Shown in pieces: positions 30,501-37,662 of a stretch of DNA of 64,000 nucleotides. This DNA is from Borrelia puertoricensis (GTDB lineage: Bacteria; Spirochaetota; Spirochaetia; Borreliales; Borreliaceae), in the NCBI RefSeq assembly GCF_023035875.1, contig NZ_CP075379.1, positions 496,001-560,000 of the forward strand, written 5' to 3'. Position numbers and translations under genes: made by a program. The stretch's first letter is position 1. Each line of letters starts with the position of its first letter. Below the pieces are notes generated by a model. It was not told the origin of the DNA and ran no database searches. It saw only the letters and a list, made by a program, of their open reading frames with translations.

Positions 30501-31480
30501 CTGACTTGAGGGAAGAACTTGATAATCGTTATGCTGTCATGAGTTCTAAGCTTGAAAATTTTAAGAAACTTGAAGTTGAGTTAGAGAAAAATAATGAGCT
30601 GATGAAAGAGGTTTGTTATTTCAAGAATAACTTAGAAGAGTTACGGGAAACTTTAGAAAGTGAAATGAATCTTATTCAAGGATATAAGAGTGGCTTTGAA
30701 GGTATTACTAGAGAAATTGAAGACATTAAGTCTAAATCATCAAATATTATTGAGGTATTTAATGATTTAAAGGTTCATCAAATGGATATTGAGGGAATTA
30801 AAAAAGATCTTACTCAATTCCTTGAATTTTATACTTCTTTTAAGGATAGGTATAAAAAATTTACAGAATCTTATGATGAAATTCAGATTTACAAAACTAA
30901 ACTTAAGGAAATAAAAGAAGCACAAAGTAATATTCTTGATAATTATGATAGGATTATTAATAAAGATAGCATATTAAAATCTACATTAGAATCTGTTGAT
31001 AAAAATTTTGATTTGATAAATGAAATAGAGAGTAGGATGCATGTATTATTTAAAGAGAGTTCTGGGTTTCAGCAGAGTCTTGGTGAGTTGCAAGGCATTA
31101 TGTCGGAATTATTGGTAAATAAAGATTTATCACAGGAAGTTATAAATAATGTTCAGACGCTCAAAGAAATGCTAGGTGAGATTGAGAGTAAGTTAGAATA
31201 TACTAGAAATATAAGAGAAAAGGTTGCAAAATCTGAGACTCGGTTAGAGAATTTAAATATTGCTGCGGAAGAGAGAATCAAAACCCTTGGAATTCTTGTA
31301 AAGACAGAATCTAAGTACAAAGATAATATTGGTCTTAATAATGAAACAGTTAGAGATTCTGTCATTAAGCTTATGAGACAAGGTTGGAGTGCCTTAGAAA
31401 TTTCTAGGGCTACTAAGTTATCTATTGGAGAGGTTGAGCTTATCTTGGAACTTGGAATTATTAGTAAAAGTGATGATTAA
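24593..31480 (+). CDS. Giant membrane-anchored coiled-coil protein with internal repeats and C-terminal HTH-like motif
   Basis: The 2295-residue product has an N-terminal membrane helix (IDFVTVLVNLLLVFVILFIY), then about 2200 residues of Lys/Glu/Asp/Ser-rich coiled coil with almost no Pro, Trp or Cys. Residues about 1320-1485 are five copies of a 33-residue repeat. The last 45 residues change character: DSVIKLMRQGWSALEISRAT followed by KLSIGEVELILELGI, a helix-turn-helix-like pattern seen at the end of other bacterial anchored coiled-coil proteins (DUF2802-like). I chose ATG 24593 over GTG 24578 because the hydrophobic helix begins there. The role is unknown; a cytoplasmic scaffold tethered to the membrane is plausible. 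It corresponds by order to BB_0512 of B. burgdorferi. Confidence 0.85.
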   Translation: MIDFVTVLVNLLLVFVILFIYRQYDRRSRALDKIKKFIDIAKDNLEDFIDEKTKDINNLAVDMEAYQRSSIEIIKKIDEVQRKIKDKSKDFAEVEKKISYHDSMLKELDEMALKVQDNIQRLQVDGKVVDKLSKTLKNFNTQIDSIDSRLSTVFEKFDKTNKENLETIRIESWDKFDNTIKDFSVRMDNLDRELISYQESLVMIEEKKREILDKGNEKLENEFKEFVFKIESSIDTYNKSMEDSFGIYETKYKSIENSLDLIVEQAKTKINDKEDFILTRLNEELQIKFDEVFMYVDERSHQMRDKLEGKLVLIDNEISSLSAIFKDNTYSRLNSLEETIRQEMRQYEEQLADILEQFRVQIESGVGDIYKEYDTRINQFDKDIRDRIESSLKDANSRIESVQCGIRTLLDDLEEDSNRIYVEFKERVKGDIDSFSDNVFSRMNDVGNELELKLSNISTDIQDKISQLDSSLYLELKEMNEKFVNDYSCLDGSINLKYETLLETLNLKSDELETQLKDKYKNIADKFERDVNDLTIKCDEKFSKIAEKSDYDYQNFEITSTKLKESINSLNDLLVQDFETLRKNFESKLSEMSADINDEVFNLKSHYGEDIGKFIKQMEADKLQYEHWQGEVGLNLENIKSHLNKTNEEFLNLIETQRIKGNELSENIFNELSEHIQKKAIDMHTNWKDELIVLNKSLLDIKISSEELLLSASSKIESFEKDVNDRLEYVTSKTEDFESSVLDKYKELRDMSYSNSEETLSGIKEFIDNQAEIIHDKIIMMLNGFNEDFSNKEELIKSNIEKLDYRLKDFKVECEDVLNSLRSDLDGFIEIRMQKVSEIKIDNQKQIDNFLNRISEDILSKRDMLNSEIDNKLNDWQGKLSEISVNIENVLSSGKIDINSIDSEITLKIEDLKSTFEGLESYYLEKIDEFRNQGNVYADELLKNIMSHFDTDTKDLEESLSKKFSTVLERSEEFVKEVDSLLKDKRTDIASFQASIDITIDSLNSRFNDVNREINEKYSKVISDSREYSETLANKLENEIGYEIENVNRRLTDKIDILSKNMDDNLENFKSSFDVSKYQVENFEIKIKDIIEKEELRLGELLREIERQYRVRREEAIDYKKAIDSDIIQLREQFIGVINELKNNIEDKSEFLNDLYKERFKIIENNFEERYSTFFIESEGAISKIRDEIYKILTDNDEHLRVKISEIDRNFEIIDGRSKEILELEEDLRKRIQEDSNDMHHQFDIIKSGLEKEIKDHFDMYMMKATAAIDEEIEKYEHGINEKISALKSIENNFEMIEKNLKDKISECHNELDKTLDMRYAELESKYDERHLLVEKKINDKANSVEELIANKYAELEGKYDEKHLLVEKKINDKTDSVEELIANKYAELEGKYDEKHLLVEKKINDKTDSVEELIANKYAELEGKYDEKHLLVEKKINDKSNSVEELIANKYAELEGKYDEKHLLVEKKINDKTDSFEELIANKYAELDIKYSNMHLDMENRLNACISDLGIELARSSKKMDKEIEEQLKNLGELKLSLSNIEGDILKLKEDSYHNVSSHLKLLEEDFFKDLKGRSDNLKNSLENFVASSDQRIENLERHIIKNLEEKEILMKNFRVEIEQELMLNKESFYSEFNKEFDVKKREAESKIVVMETNITNRIDEFIKLVDNRQDNVDSWFLRVKDDMVNWQENAYKELEERAGITKRSLDEIKSDVSAIESGLEVVKDDVNQRAKEIFDRLQADIKEFENRSYLNLKNISDEVQGKVLNIEDFMDFKIKSINDKIDLHVEELATQVEIKFLSQQKDIEDKIIEANEKLEYEFNSMVSRLDDEKQNIVSKFLNDTGSFESQVQLMQSDVLKLTDKVNAYRIDIEKSIRENYDSFSSSIREEYTVFENEIKNSLNCSEEEIQALRDSLKIQVNSIESEFKDKYDLMIKGIDEHVSQLKLKVLNYDGELNHFIDEVKDNLIVYKSDLREELDNRYAVMSSKLENFKKLEVELEKNNELMKEVCYFKNNLEELRETLESEMNLIQGYKSGFEGITREIEDIKSKSSNIIEVFNDLKVHQMDIEGIKKDLTQFLEFYTSFKDRYKKFTESYDEIQIYKTKLKEIKEAQSNILDNYDRIINKDSILKSTLESVDKNFDLINEIESRMHVLFKESSGFQQSLGELQGIMSELLVNKDLSQEVINNVQTLKEMLGEIESKLEYTRNIREKVAKSETRLENLNIAAEERIKTLGILVKTESKYKDNIGLNNETVRDSVIKLMRQGWSALEISRATKLSIGEVELILELGIISKSDD
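28550..29044 (+). repeat. Five tandem 99-bp units inside the giant coiled-coil gene
   Basis: TATGCTGAGCTT recurs at 28550, 28649, 28748, 28847, 28946 and 29045, an exact 99-base period; the sixth copy decays after a few codons. Units 2-5 are almost identical in DNA, differing at a few positions (for example ACTGAT, TCTAAT). Each codes 33 residues that divide into three 11-residue blocks: YAELEGKYDEK, HLLVEKKINDK and TDSVEELIANK. The period preserves frame, so copy number can change without breaking the gene. Confidence 0.97.
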
Positions 31481-31492
31481 AGGGATAATTTT

Positions 31493-33040
31493 GTGAAAGA
31501 TAAATTTGAGGTGGTAAGGACATTACATCCTCTTGAGATAAAAGTGATTTTAAATTACAAAGAGGGAGATGAAATTTTTGCCTTAAGACTTGCTACGGAT
31601 TTACTTTATAATGAAGGACAATCAAATAAGACAATTGAATGGCTTGTTGCTAAAGGTATTCTTAAGGAAACTTTTAGAAAACTTAACGTGTTTTATCGCC
31701 TAACTGAAAAAGGTGTTGATGCTTTGGCTAATGGTTTAGTTGAAGAGAGAATAATCAGTCTTGTATCTAGAAAAACAGTTCTAGTTGCTAATTTGTCATC
31801 AGAGTTAGAAATTGATACCAGAGATGCTGGTAAGGCATTTGGCAATTTGTCTAAAGAGGGAGTTCTATCTTTGGGTTTGGGTAAAGAAATTCTTGTTAAA
31901 GATTTAAAGCGTTCTAGTTATAAGATAGTTAAAGAGTTACTTTTCAAAGCTCAAAACAGCGATCTTTTAGAAGATGATTTATCTCAAGATGAATTGCTAG
32001 TCATTTCTAATTATTCTAAGAAAAAAGGCGCTAGTGATGTGTTATTTAAGGTGATAGAGAGCTTGAATCTAAAATTTGAATTTTCCAAATTTGGGTTAGA
32101 AGTAAAATCTGAGCTTGGAAGAAGAAATCTGACAGGTGATGAAATTGTAAAGTTGACTCCTGAAATGTTAAAAAATAAGACTTATGAGAATAAAAACTTT
32201 AGGGCTTATAATATTCATGTTTCATCTAATAAAACCTTTATTGGGCGTGCAAATCCTTATTCAGAGTATATTGCTAAAATTAAGGATAAGCTTGTAAGTC
32301 TTGGGTTTGAAGAATTTGATGGTCCTTTAGTCGAGAGTGAATTTTTTAATAATGATGCTCTTTTTATGCCTCAGTTTCATCCTGCACGTGATATAAGGGA
32401 TGTTTATTATATCAAGGACCCAAGTTCACTTAAATCTTTGCCCGAGCCTTATTTTTCTAATGTTAAAGCTGTTCATGAAAATGGTTATACTACAGGTTCA
32501 AGAGGTTGGAGGTATGATTTTAGCGAGAATATTTCAAAAAGATTAGTGCTTAGGACTCAAGGTACGGTGCTTTCAGCAAAGCAATTAATTGATGCAAAAA
32601 ATCCTGGTAAATATTTTGGGATTGTTAGGTGTTTTAGATACGATCAAGTTGATGCTACTCATGGAGCCGATTTTTATCAAACGGAGGGGATTGTTATTGG
32701 AGATGTTAATATTCAGACCTTATTAGGTCTTCTTGAAATTTTTGCTAAAGAATTGGCGGGGGCTACTGAGGTTAAATATGTTCCTGCTTATTTTCCATTT
32801 ACAGAGCCGTCAATTGAAGTTCATGTAAAACATCCTGTGCTTGGTTGGTTTGAGTTAGGCGGGAGTGGTATTTTTAGACCGGAGGTTACAAAACCTTTTG
32901 GAATTGATGTTCCTGTTATTGCTTGGGGTATTGGCATTGATAGAATGGCTTTAATGCATTTAGGTTTAAGTGATTTAAGGGAGCTTTTTACCCATGATAT
33001 TGGTGATGTTGTATTGAGACGAGGAAAAGTCAATGCCTAA
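31493..33040 (+). CDS. pheS: Phenylalanine-tRNA ligase alpha subunit, archaeal/eukaryotic type
   Basis: The enzyme charges tRNA-Phe as an alpha2-beta2 tetramer. The 515-residue product is much longer than the roughly 330-residue bacterial alpha chain: its first 200 residues form winged-helix-like modules (LHPLEIKVILNY, TIEWLVAKGIL), as in archaeal and eukaryotic PheRS. Class II motifs follow: motif 2 around LVLRTQGTVLSAKQL and motif 3 GIGIDRMALM. The start is GTG 31493 after AAGGGATAA. The stop overlaps pheT by eight bases. Such PheRS is known in Borrelia and related spirochaetes and attributed to transfer. Confidence 0.96.
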   Translation: MKDKFEVVRTLHPLEIKVILNYKEGDEIFALRLATDLLYNEGQSNKTIEWLVAKGILKETFRKLNVFYRLTEKGVDALANGLVEERIISLVSRKTVLVANLSSELEIDTRDAGKAFGNLSKEGVLSLGLGKEILVKDLKRSSYKIVKELLFKAQNSDLLEDDLSQDELLVISNYSKKKGASDVLFKVIESLNLKFEFSKFGLEVKSELGRRNLTGDEIVKLTPEMLKNKTYENKNFRAYNIHVSSNKTFIGRANPYSEYIAKIKDKLVSLGFEEFDGPLVESEFFNNDALFMPQFHPARDIRDVYYIKDPSSLKSLPEPYFSNVKAVHENGYTTGSRGWRYDFSENISKRLVLRTQGTVLSAKQLIDAKNPGKYFGIVRCFRYDQVDATHGADFYQTEGIVIGDVNIQTLLGLLEIFAKELAGATEVKYVPAYFPFTEPSIEVHVKHPVLGWFELGGSGIFRPEVTKPFGIDVPVIAWGIGIDRMALMHLGLSDLRELFTHDIGDVVLRRGKVNA

Positions 33041-34727
33041 GGTTGAAGTTTATAAGAGTATTTTATTCGAAAAGATAGGAAAAGATTTAACTAAATCTGA
33101 ACTTATATCTGTTCTTGAAATGGCTAAGGCTGAAATTTGTGAATTTGATACGGTTAATGATAAGATAAAAATTGAATGTAATGATACAAATAGACCCGAT
33201 TTGTGGTCTTGTACAGGGCTTGCGCGTCAAATTAAGACATATCTTTTTGGTCATTTACCATTGTTTAAGTTTTTTTCAATGGCAGATAATTTGCAAGAAT
33301 TTTATGGTGAAATTTTGGTCAGTTCCGAAGTATTTAGTATTAGGCCTTTTATTTTTGGATTTTTGGCCAAAGGTGTGATTTGCAATGAACGAATGCTTGA
33401 AACTTTAATTCATTTGCAGGAAAAGCTTTGTCATAATTATGGACAAAAGCGTAAAAGAGTTGCGGTGGGAATATACTCATCAGATTTAATAGAGTTTCCA
33501 TTAAGTTATATTGCATGTAATTCTGATTATAGATTTGTTCCTCTAGGTATGGACACTGAAATGTCTATTGAGGAGATCAATAGGGTACATTCTAAAGGAA
33601 TAGAATATGCATCTATTCTTTCGAGTTTTAATAAATATCCTTTATTGTTAGATTATAAGGATAAGGTACTCTCTTATCCTCCGATAGTCAATTCTCATGA
33701 TATTGGAGCTTTAAAGGTAGGTGATACCGATTTATTTATTGAAGTTACGGGAACTAATCTCGAAGCTACTTTGTTATCTTTGTCAGTGATTGCTTGTGAT
33801 TTGCATGATATGGGTTTTGAAATTTTACCAATAAAGACAATCTTTCCTAACGAAACTTTATTTGGGAAGGAAATAATTTGTCCTTATTATTTTCAAAATA
33901 CGCTAGAGGTTAATGTTGATAATGTTAATAGAATGCTTGGTAGCAATTTTACGGCAAATAATATGTGTCTTGACTTAAAAAAATTGGGGATATCAGCTTA
34001 CTTTAAGGAATTAGATAAATTTTATGTTATTCCTCCTGTTTATAGGAATGATTTTCTTCATGAAGTGGATGTTATTGAAGAAATAATGATAGGTATGGGA
34101 TTAGATAGTGTTAAGCCAGAGCTTCCCAAAGATTTTACTTTAGGAAGACTGAGTCAGATAGAAGAGTTTTCAAGAAAGATTAAAAATTTAATGATTGGAA
34201 TGGGTTTTCAGGAAATGATTTATAATTATCTGGGATCTAGGACAGATTTTATTGAAAAGATGAATATTGAAGGTGATGACTTTTTAAGTGTTTCTAATCC
34301 AATGACAGAGGGGTATGAGTATATTAGGGGCTCAATAGTATCCGATTTGCTTAAATCTGAGAGTATTAGTTCCAATTTTTCTTATCCGCATAAAATTTTT
34401 GAGATTGGAAAGGTAGCTTTAAAAGATTTAAATAGTGTTGATGGTACTGTTACTTATGATAATTTGGCTTTTCTGATGGCTGATAAGGAGTTTTCATTTA
34501 ATGAGATTAATTCTTTAGTTTCATCTCTTTTTTATTACTTAAATATTGAATTTAAGTTAAGGGAATCAAGTAAATCTCTTTATATAGGTGGCAGAGGAGC
34601 TGACATTTTAATCAATGACATCGTTTTAGGTGGCTTTGGTGAAGTATCGCCTTACATATTGAAAAATTTTGGAATTATTGTTCCATGTTGCGTTCTAGAG
34701 ATTAATCTTAATAAACTTTTAAGTTAA
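33033..34727 (+). CDS. pheT: Phenylalanine-tRNA ligase beta subunit, archaeal/eukaryotic type
   Basis: The 564-residue product is the short beta chain; bacterial PheT is about 800 residues with an N-terminal tRNA-binding OB domain and a C-terminal anticodon-binding domain, both missing here. Visible are the B1/B5-like regions (TNRPDLWSCTGLARQI, NRMLGSNF) and the synthetase-like core VYRNDFLHEVDVIEEIMIG. Its ATG overlaps pheS by eight bases, indicating coupled translation. The pair must function together. Confidence 0.95.
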   Translation: MPKVEVYKSILFEKIGKDLTKSELISVLEMAKAEICEFDTVNDKIKIECNDTNRPDLWSCTGLARQIKTYLFGHLPLFKFFSMADNLQEFYGEILVSSEVFSIRPFIFGFLAKGVICNERMLETLIHLQEKLCHNYGQKRKRVAVGIYSSDLIEFPLSYIACNSDYRFVPLGMDTEMSIEEINRVHSKGIEYASILSSFNKYPLLLDYKDKVLSYPPIVNSHDIGALKVGDTDLFIEVTGTNLEATLLSLSVIACDLHDMGFEILPIKTIFPNETLFGKEIICPYYFQNTLEVNVDNVNRMLGSNFTANNMCLDLKKLGISAYFKELDKFYVIPPVYRNDFLHEVDVIEEIMIGMGLDSVKPELPKDFTLGRLSQIEEFSRKIKNLMIGMGFQEMIYNYLGSRTDFIEKMNIEGDDFLSVSNPMTEGYEYIRGSIVSDLLKSESISSNFSYPHKIFEIGKVALKDLNSVDGTVTYDNLAFLMADKEFSFNEINSLVSSLFYYLNIEFKLRESSKSLYIGGRGADILINDIVLGGFGEVSPYILKNFGIIVPCCVLEINLNKLLS

Positions 34728-34824
34728 TACAAGTATTTTTTATTGATGTAATATTTGGATGAAATTATATTTAAACATTTTATGTAGTGGTTTTAATAAG
34801 TGAAATGGGAGTTGAAGCATATTT

Positions 34825-35799
34825 ATGTTAAAGTTTGAAGTACTGGATATAAAGAGGAGTAATAAAAAGGTTTTAAGATCAGAGATGAATTTTGTTGAGG
34901 ATGTAATCATTGTTGGTTCAGGACCTGCGGGGATTACGGCTGGAATCTATGCTGTTATGAGTGGGTATAAGACAGTTATTTTAGAAGGACCTGAGCCTGG
35001 AGGGCAACTTACAACGACTATGGAAGTGTATAATTATCCAGGATTTAAAAAAGGTGTAAATGGAAGAGAATTGATGTTGAATATGAAAGAGCAGGTGATT
35101 AATTTGGGTGCTATCACTTATCTTGAGACTGTAACATCTATAGAAAAAAGAGATAATATTTTTTATCTCTTTACTGATAATTATGTTTATAAAAGCAAAG
35201 CTGTTATTATTGCATCGGGATCGGTACCTAAAAAACTTAATACTCTTAAGAATTCAGATTTATTTTGGAATAGAGGTATTTCTGTGTGTGCAATTTGTGA
35301 TGGGCATCTTTTTAAGGGAAAAACAGTTGCAGTAATTGGTGGGGGTAACACAGCAATCTCTGAAGCTATTTATTTAAGCAAATTATCAGAAAAGGTATAT
35401 GTTATTGTGAGAAAGGATTATTTGAAGGCTATTTCTATGTTAAGACAGAATGTTGAAAAATTACCTAATGTTGAGATTTTATATAACTGTGAGGCGATAG
35501 AAGTTAATGGAGATAATGTTGTATCTAGGATACAAATTCTTGATAAGAATAATTCTATTTTTAAATTGAATGTAGATGGGATATTTGTGGCTATTGGTTA
35601 TAAGCCAAATACAGAGTTTTTAAAAGGGTTTTTGGAATTGGATGAGGATGGATATGTCTCTACTCAAGATATTGTTAAAACTAGTGTTGAGGGAGTTTTT
35701 TCGTGTGGTGATGTTAGTAACAAGCTTTATGCACAGGCTATTACAGCTGCTGCTGAAGGGTTCCTAGCTTCTGTTGAGCTGAGAAATTTTTTGGGATAA
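34825..35799 (+). CDS. trxB: Thioredoxin-disulfide reductase
   Basis: The enzyme uses NADPH and FAD to reduce thioredoxin. The 324-residue product has the FAD motif VGSGPAGITAGIYA, the redox-active CAICDG, the NADPH motif GGGNTAISEA and the late FAD motif GVFSCGDVSNKLYAQ. ATG 34825 gives a 20-residue N-terminal extension; ATG 34885 would start right at the Rossmann fold and is preceded by AGATCAGAG, so the start is uncertain. It is convergent with rlmB, 29 bases away. Confidence 0.95.
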   Translation: MLKFEVLDIKRSNKKVLRSEMNFVEDVIIVGSGPAGITAGIYAVMSGYKTVILEGPEPGGQLTTTMEVYNYPGFKKGVNGRELMLNMKEQVINLGAITYLETVTSIEKRDNIFYLFTDNYVYKSKAVIIASGSVPKKLNTLKNSDLFWNRGISVCAICDGHLFKGKTVAVIGGGNTAISEAIYLSKLSEKVYVIVRKDYLKAISMLRQNVEKLPNVEILYNCEAIEVNGDNVVSRIQILDKNNSIFKLNVDGIFVAIGYKPNTEFLKGFLELDEDGYVSTQDIVKTSVEGVFSCGDVSNKLYAQAITAAAEGFLASVELRNFLG

Positions 35800-35828
35800 T
35801 TAGGTATACATTGATTCTAAAAAATATG

Positions 35829-36563
35829 TTAAAGTAAGTTAAGTTGTCTTTTTATTTCAAATATTAAAATTCCTGTTGAAACCGATACATTCAATGAATC
35901 TATTTTTCCTGTAGTTGGGATTTTTACTAAAAAATCTGAATTTTCTTTTATTAATTTGTGTATTCCTTTGCCCTCATTGCCCATAATAAGTGCAATTTTG
36001 GTATTATTTATTTTCATGGTGTTTATTGCCTTACCTTCGATATCGCTGGCATATATCCAAAATCCATTTTTTTTTAAATCTTTTATTACATTATTTATAT
36101 TTGGGACTGTCAATTTATTAACATATTGACTTGCGCCAGAGCTAGTGCGTAAGGTTGTTGCGTTGTCTTTTGCACTGCGTCTCTGGCTAGTAATTACAAG
36201 ATCAATGTTAAATTGTTCTGATGTTCTAAGAATTGCTCCAAAGTTTTGAGGATCTTCTATTCCATCAAGTATTAAGATAAATATATTATTTTTATGTTGA
36301 AATTCTTTTAAGAATTTTTCTAAGTTTTTATCTTGTTTTTTTGTATTGTTGGATTTAGAAATTTTTAATTTTAATGCAAAACCCCTATGATTGTTATTGC
36401 CAATTATCTTAGCAAGATCATTCACTTTTATTATTTGAATGTTATAGTCTCTGGCTATTTTTTCAATATTTATGATTTTTGAACTTGTTTTTGAAATGTA
36501 TAATTTAAGTCCTTTATTATTTTTTATGCTTTCAATTATTGAATTGGCGTGTGTAATATACAT
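35829..36563 (-). CDS. rlmB: 23S rRNA 2'-O-ribose methyltransferase, SpoU/RlmB family
   Basis: The 244-residue product has an N-terminal substrate-binding domain and a C-terminal SPOUT knot with the three motifs ILDGIEDPQNFGAILRTSEQ, IMGNEGKGI and IDSLNVSVSTGILIFE. E. coli RlmB methylates G2251 of 23S rRNA; the exact target here is inferred. It is the last gene of the chaperone operon, one base after dnaJ. Confidence 0.9.
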   Translation of the reverse strand: MYITHANSIIESIKNNKGLKLYISKTSSKIINIEKIARDYNIQIIKVNDLAKIIGNNNHRGFALKLKISKSNNTKKQDKNLEKFLKEFQHKNNIFILILDGIEDPQNFGAILRTSEQFNIDLVITSQRRSAKDNATTLRTSSGASQYVNKLTVPNINNVIKDLKKNGFWIYASDIEGKAINTMKINNTKIALIMGNEGKGIHKLIKENSDFLVKIPTTGKIDSLNVSVSTGILIFEIKRQLNLL

Positions 36564-36564
36564 A

Positions 36565-37662
36565 TTAAATTTTATTTAGAGTAACTTTATCAATATCATT
36601 AATTTCCTTGCTTAAATCTTCCAGTAGACGAGTGGCATTGTAACTTAGATTTTTAGGAGTTTTGATCTTAATAATCAAAATGAGATTTCCGAATTTTTCT
36701 GTATGTAGTATTGGCATGCCCTCATTTTTGATGATGATTTGTTCATCATTGTCTGTTCCCTTTGGAATCTTTATTTCAATCTTTTTTTCTGCTATTGTTT
36801 GTATTTTTATCTCTTTTCCAAGTGCTGCTTGAGTAAAACTTATTGGAAGAGTTGCGTATAAATCTTTTCCATTTCTTTTGAAAATTCTATGGGGTTTTAT
36901 TGATACTCTTATGTAGAGATCTCCGTATTGTTGATTATCGGGATTTACGCTGCCTTTTCCTCTCATTTTTATTTGTTGAGAATCATCAATTCCTGATGGA
37001 ATTTTAAGTTCGATTGTTTCTTTATATTTAAGGCTACCAGCTCCTTTGCATGATTTACAAGGATTTGATATTATTTTTCCATTTCCATGGCATTTAGGAC
37101 ATGTAGTTGTTACTCTAAAAAAACCTCCTCCTTGCATTATTCGGCCACTACCATTACACATGTTGCATATTGAAGGACTGGTTCCCTTTTCAGATTTTTT
37201 TCCTAAGCAAGATTCACATAACATATTTCTTGAGATGTTAATGTTATTTTTATAACCTAAATAAGCATCTTCAAGTGATATTTCTATTTGATATGTTATA
37301 TCTTGACCCTGTTCATTTTGTCTATTTTTATCTTGTCCTCGTCTTCCAGTAAAGAATGAATCAAAGATATCTCCAAAATCTTCAAAAATGTCTGAGAATC
37401 CACTAAATCCACTAGAAAACCCACTAAATCCCCCTCCACCTTCAAAAGCTGTGTGTCCAAATCGATCGTATTGAGCACGCTTATTGTCATCTCCCAAGAC
37501 TTCATAAGCTTCTGTTGCTTCTTTAAAAATAGATTCAGATTCTTTGTTACCTTTATTTTTGTCTGGATGATATTTGATTGCTATTTTTCTATATGCTTTT
37601 TTGATTTCATCTTTTGAGGCTCCTTTTGAGAGCCCCAAAATTTCATAATAATCTCTTTTCAC
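36565..37662 (-). CDS. dnaJ: Chaperone protein DnaJ
   Basis: DnaJ stimulates DnaK ATPase and delivers unfolded clients. The 365-residue product has a J domain with HPDKNKG, a Gly/Phe-rich linker, a zinc region with four Cys pairs (CESC, CNMC, CPKC, CKSC) and the C-terminal client-binding domains. The first zinc motif is CESCLGKK, lacking the second Gly of CxxCxGxG. Start GTG shares its G with the dnaK stop (TAGTG), indicating translational coupling. Confidence 0.97.
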   Translation of the reverse strand: MKRDYYEILGLSKGASKDEIKKAYRKIAIKYHPDKNKGNKESESIFKEATEAYEVLGDDNKRAQYDRFGHTAFEGGGGFSGFSSGFSGFSDIFEDFGDIFDSFFTGRRGQDKNRQNEQGQDITYQIEISLEDAYLGYKNNINISRNMLCESCLGKKSEKGTSPSICNMCNGSGRIMQGGGFFRVTTTCPKCHGNGKIISNPCKSCKGAGSLKYKETIELKIPSGIDDSQQIKMRGKGSVNPDNQQYGDLYIRVSIKPHRIFKRNGKDLYATLPISFTQAALGKEIKIQTIAEKKIEIKIPKGTDNDEQIIIKNEGMPILHTEKFGNLILIIKIKTPKNLSYNATRLLEDLSKEINDIDKVTLNKI

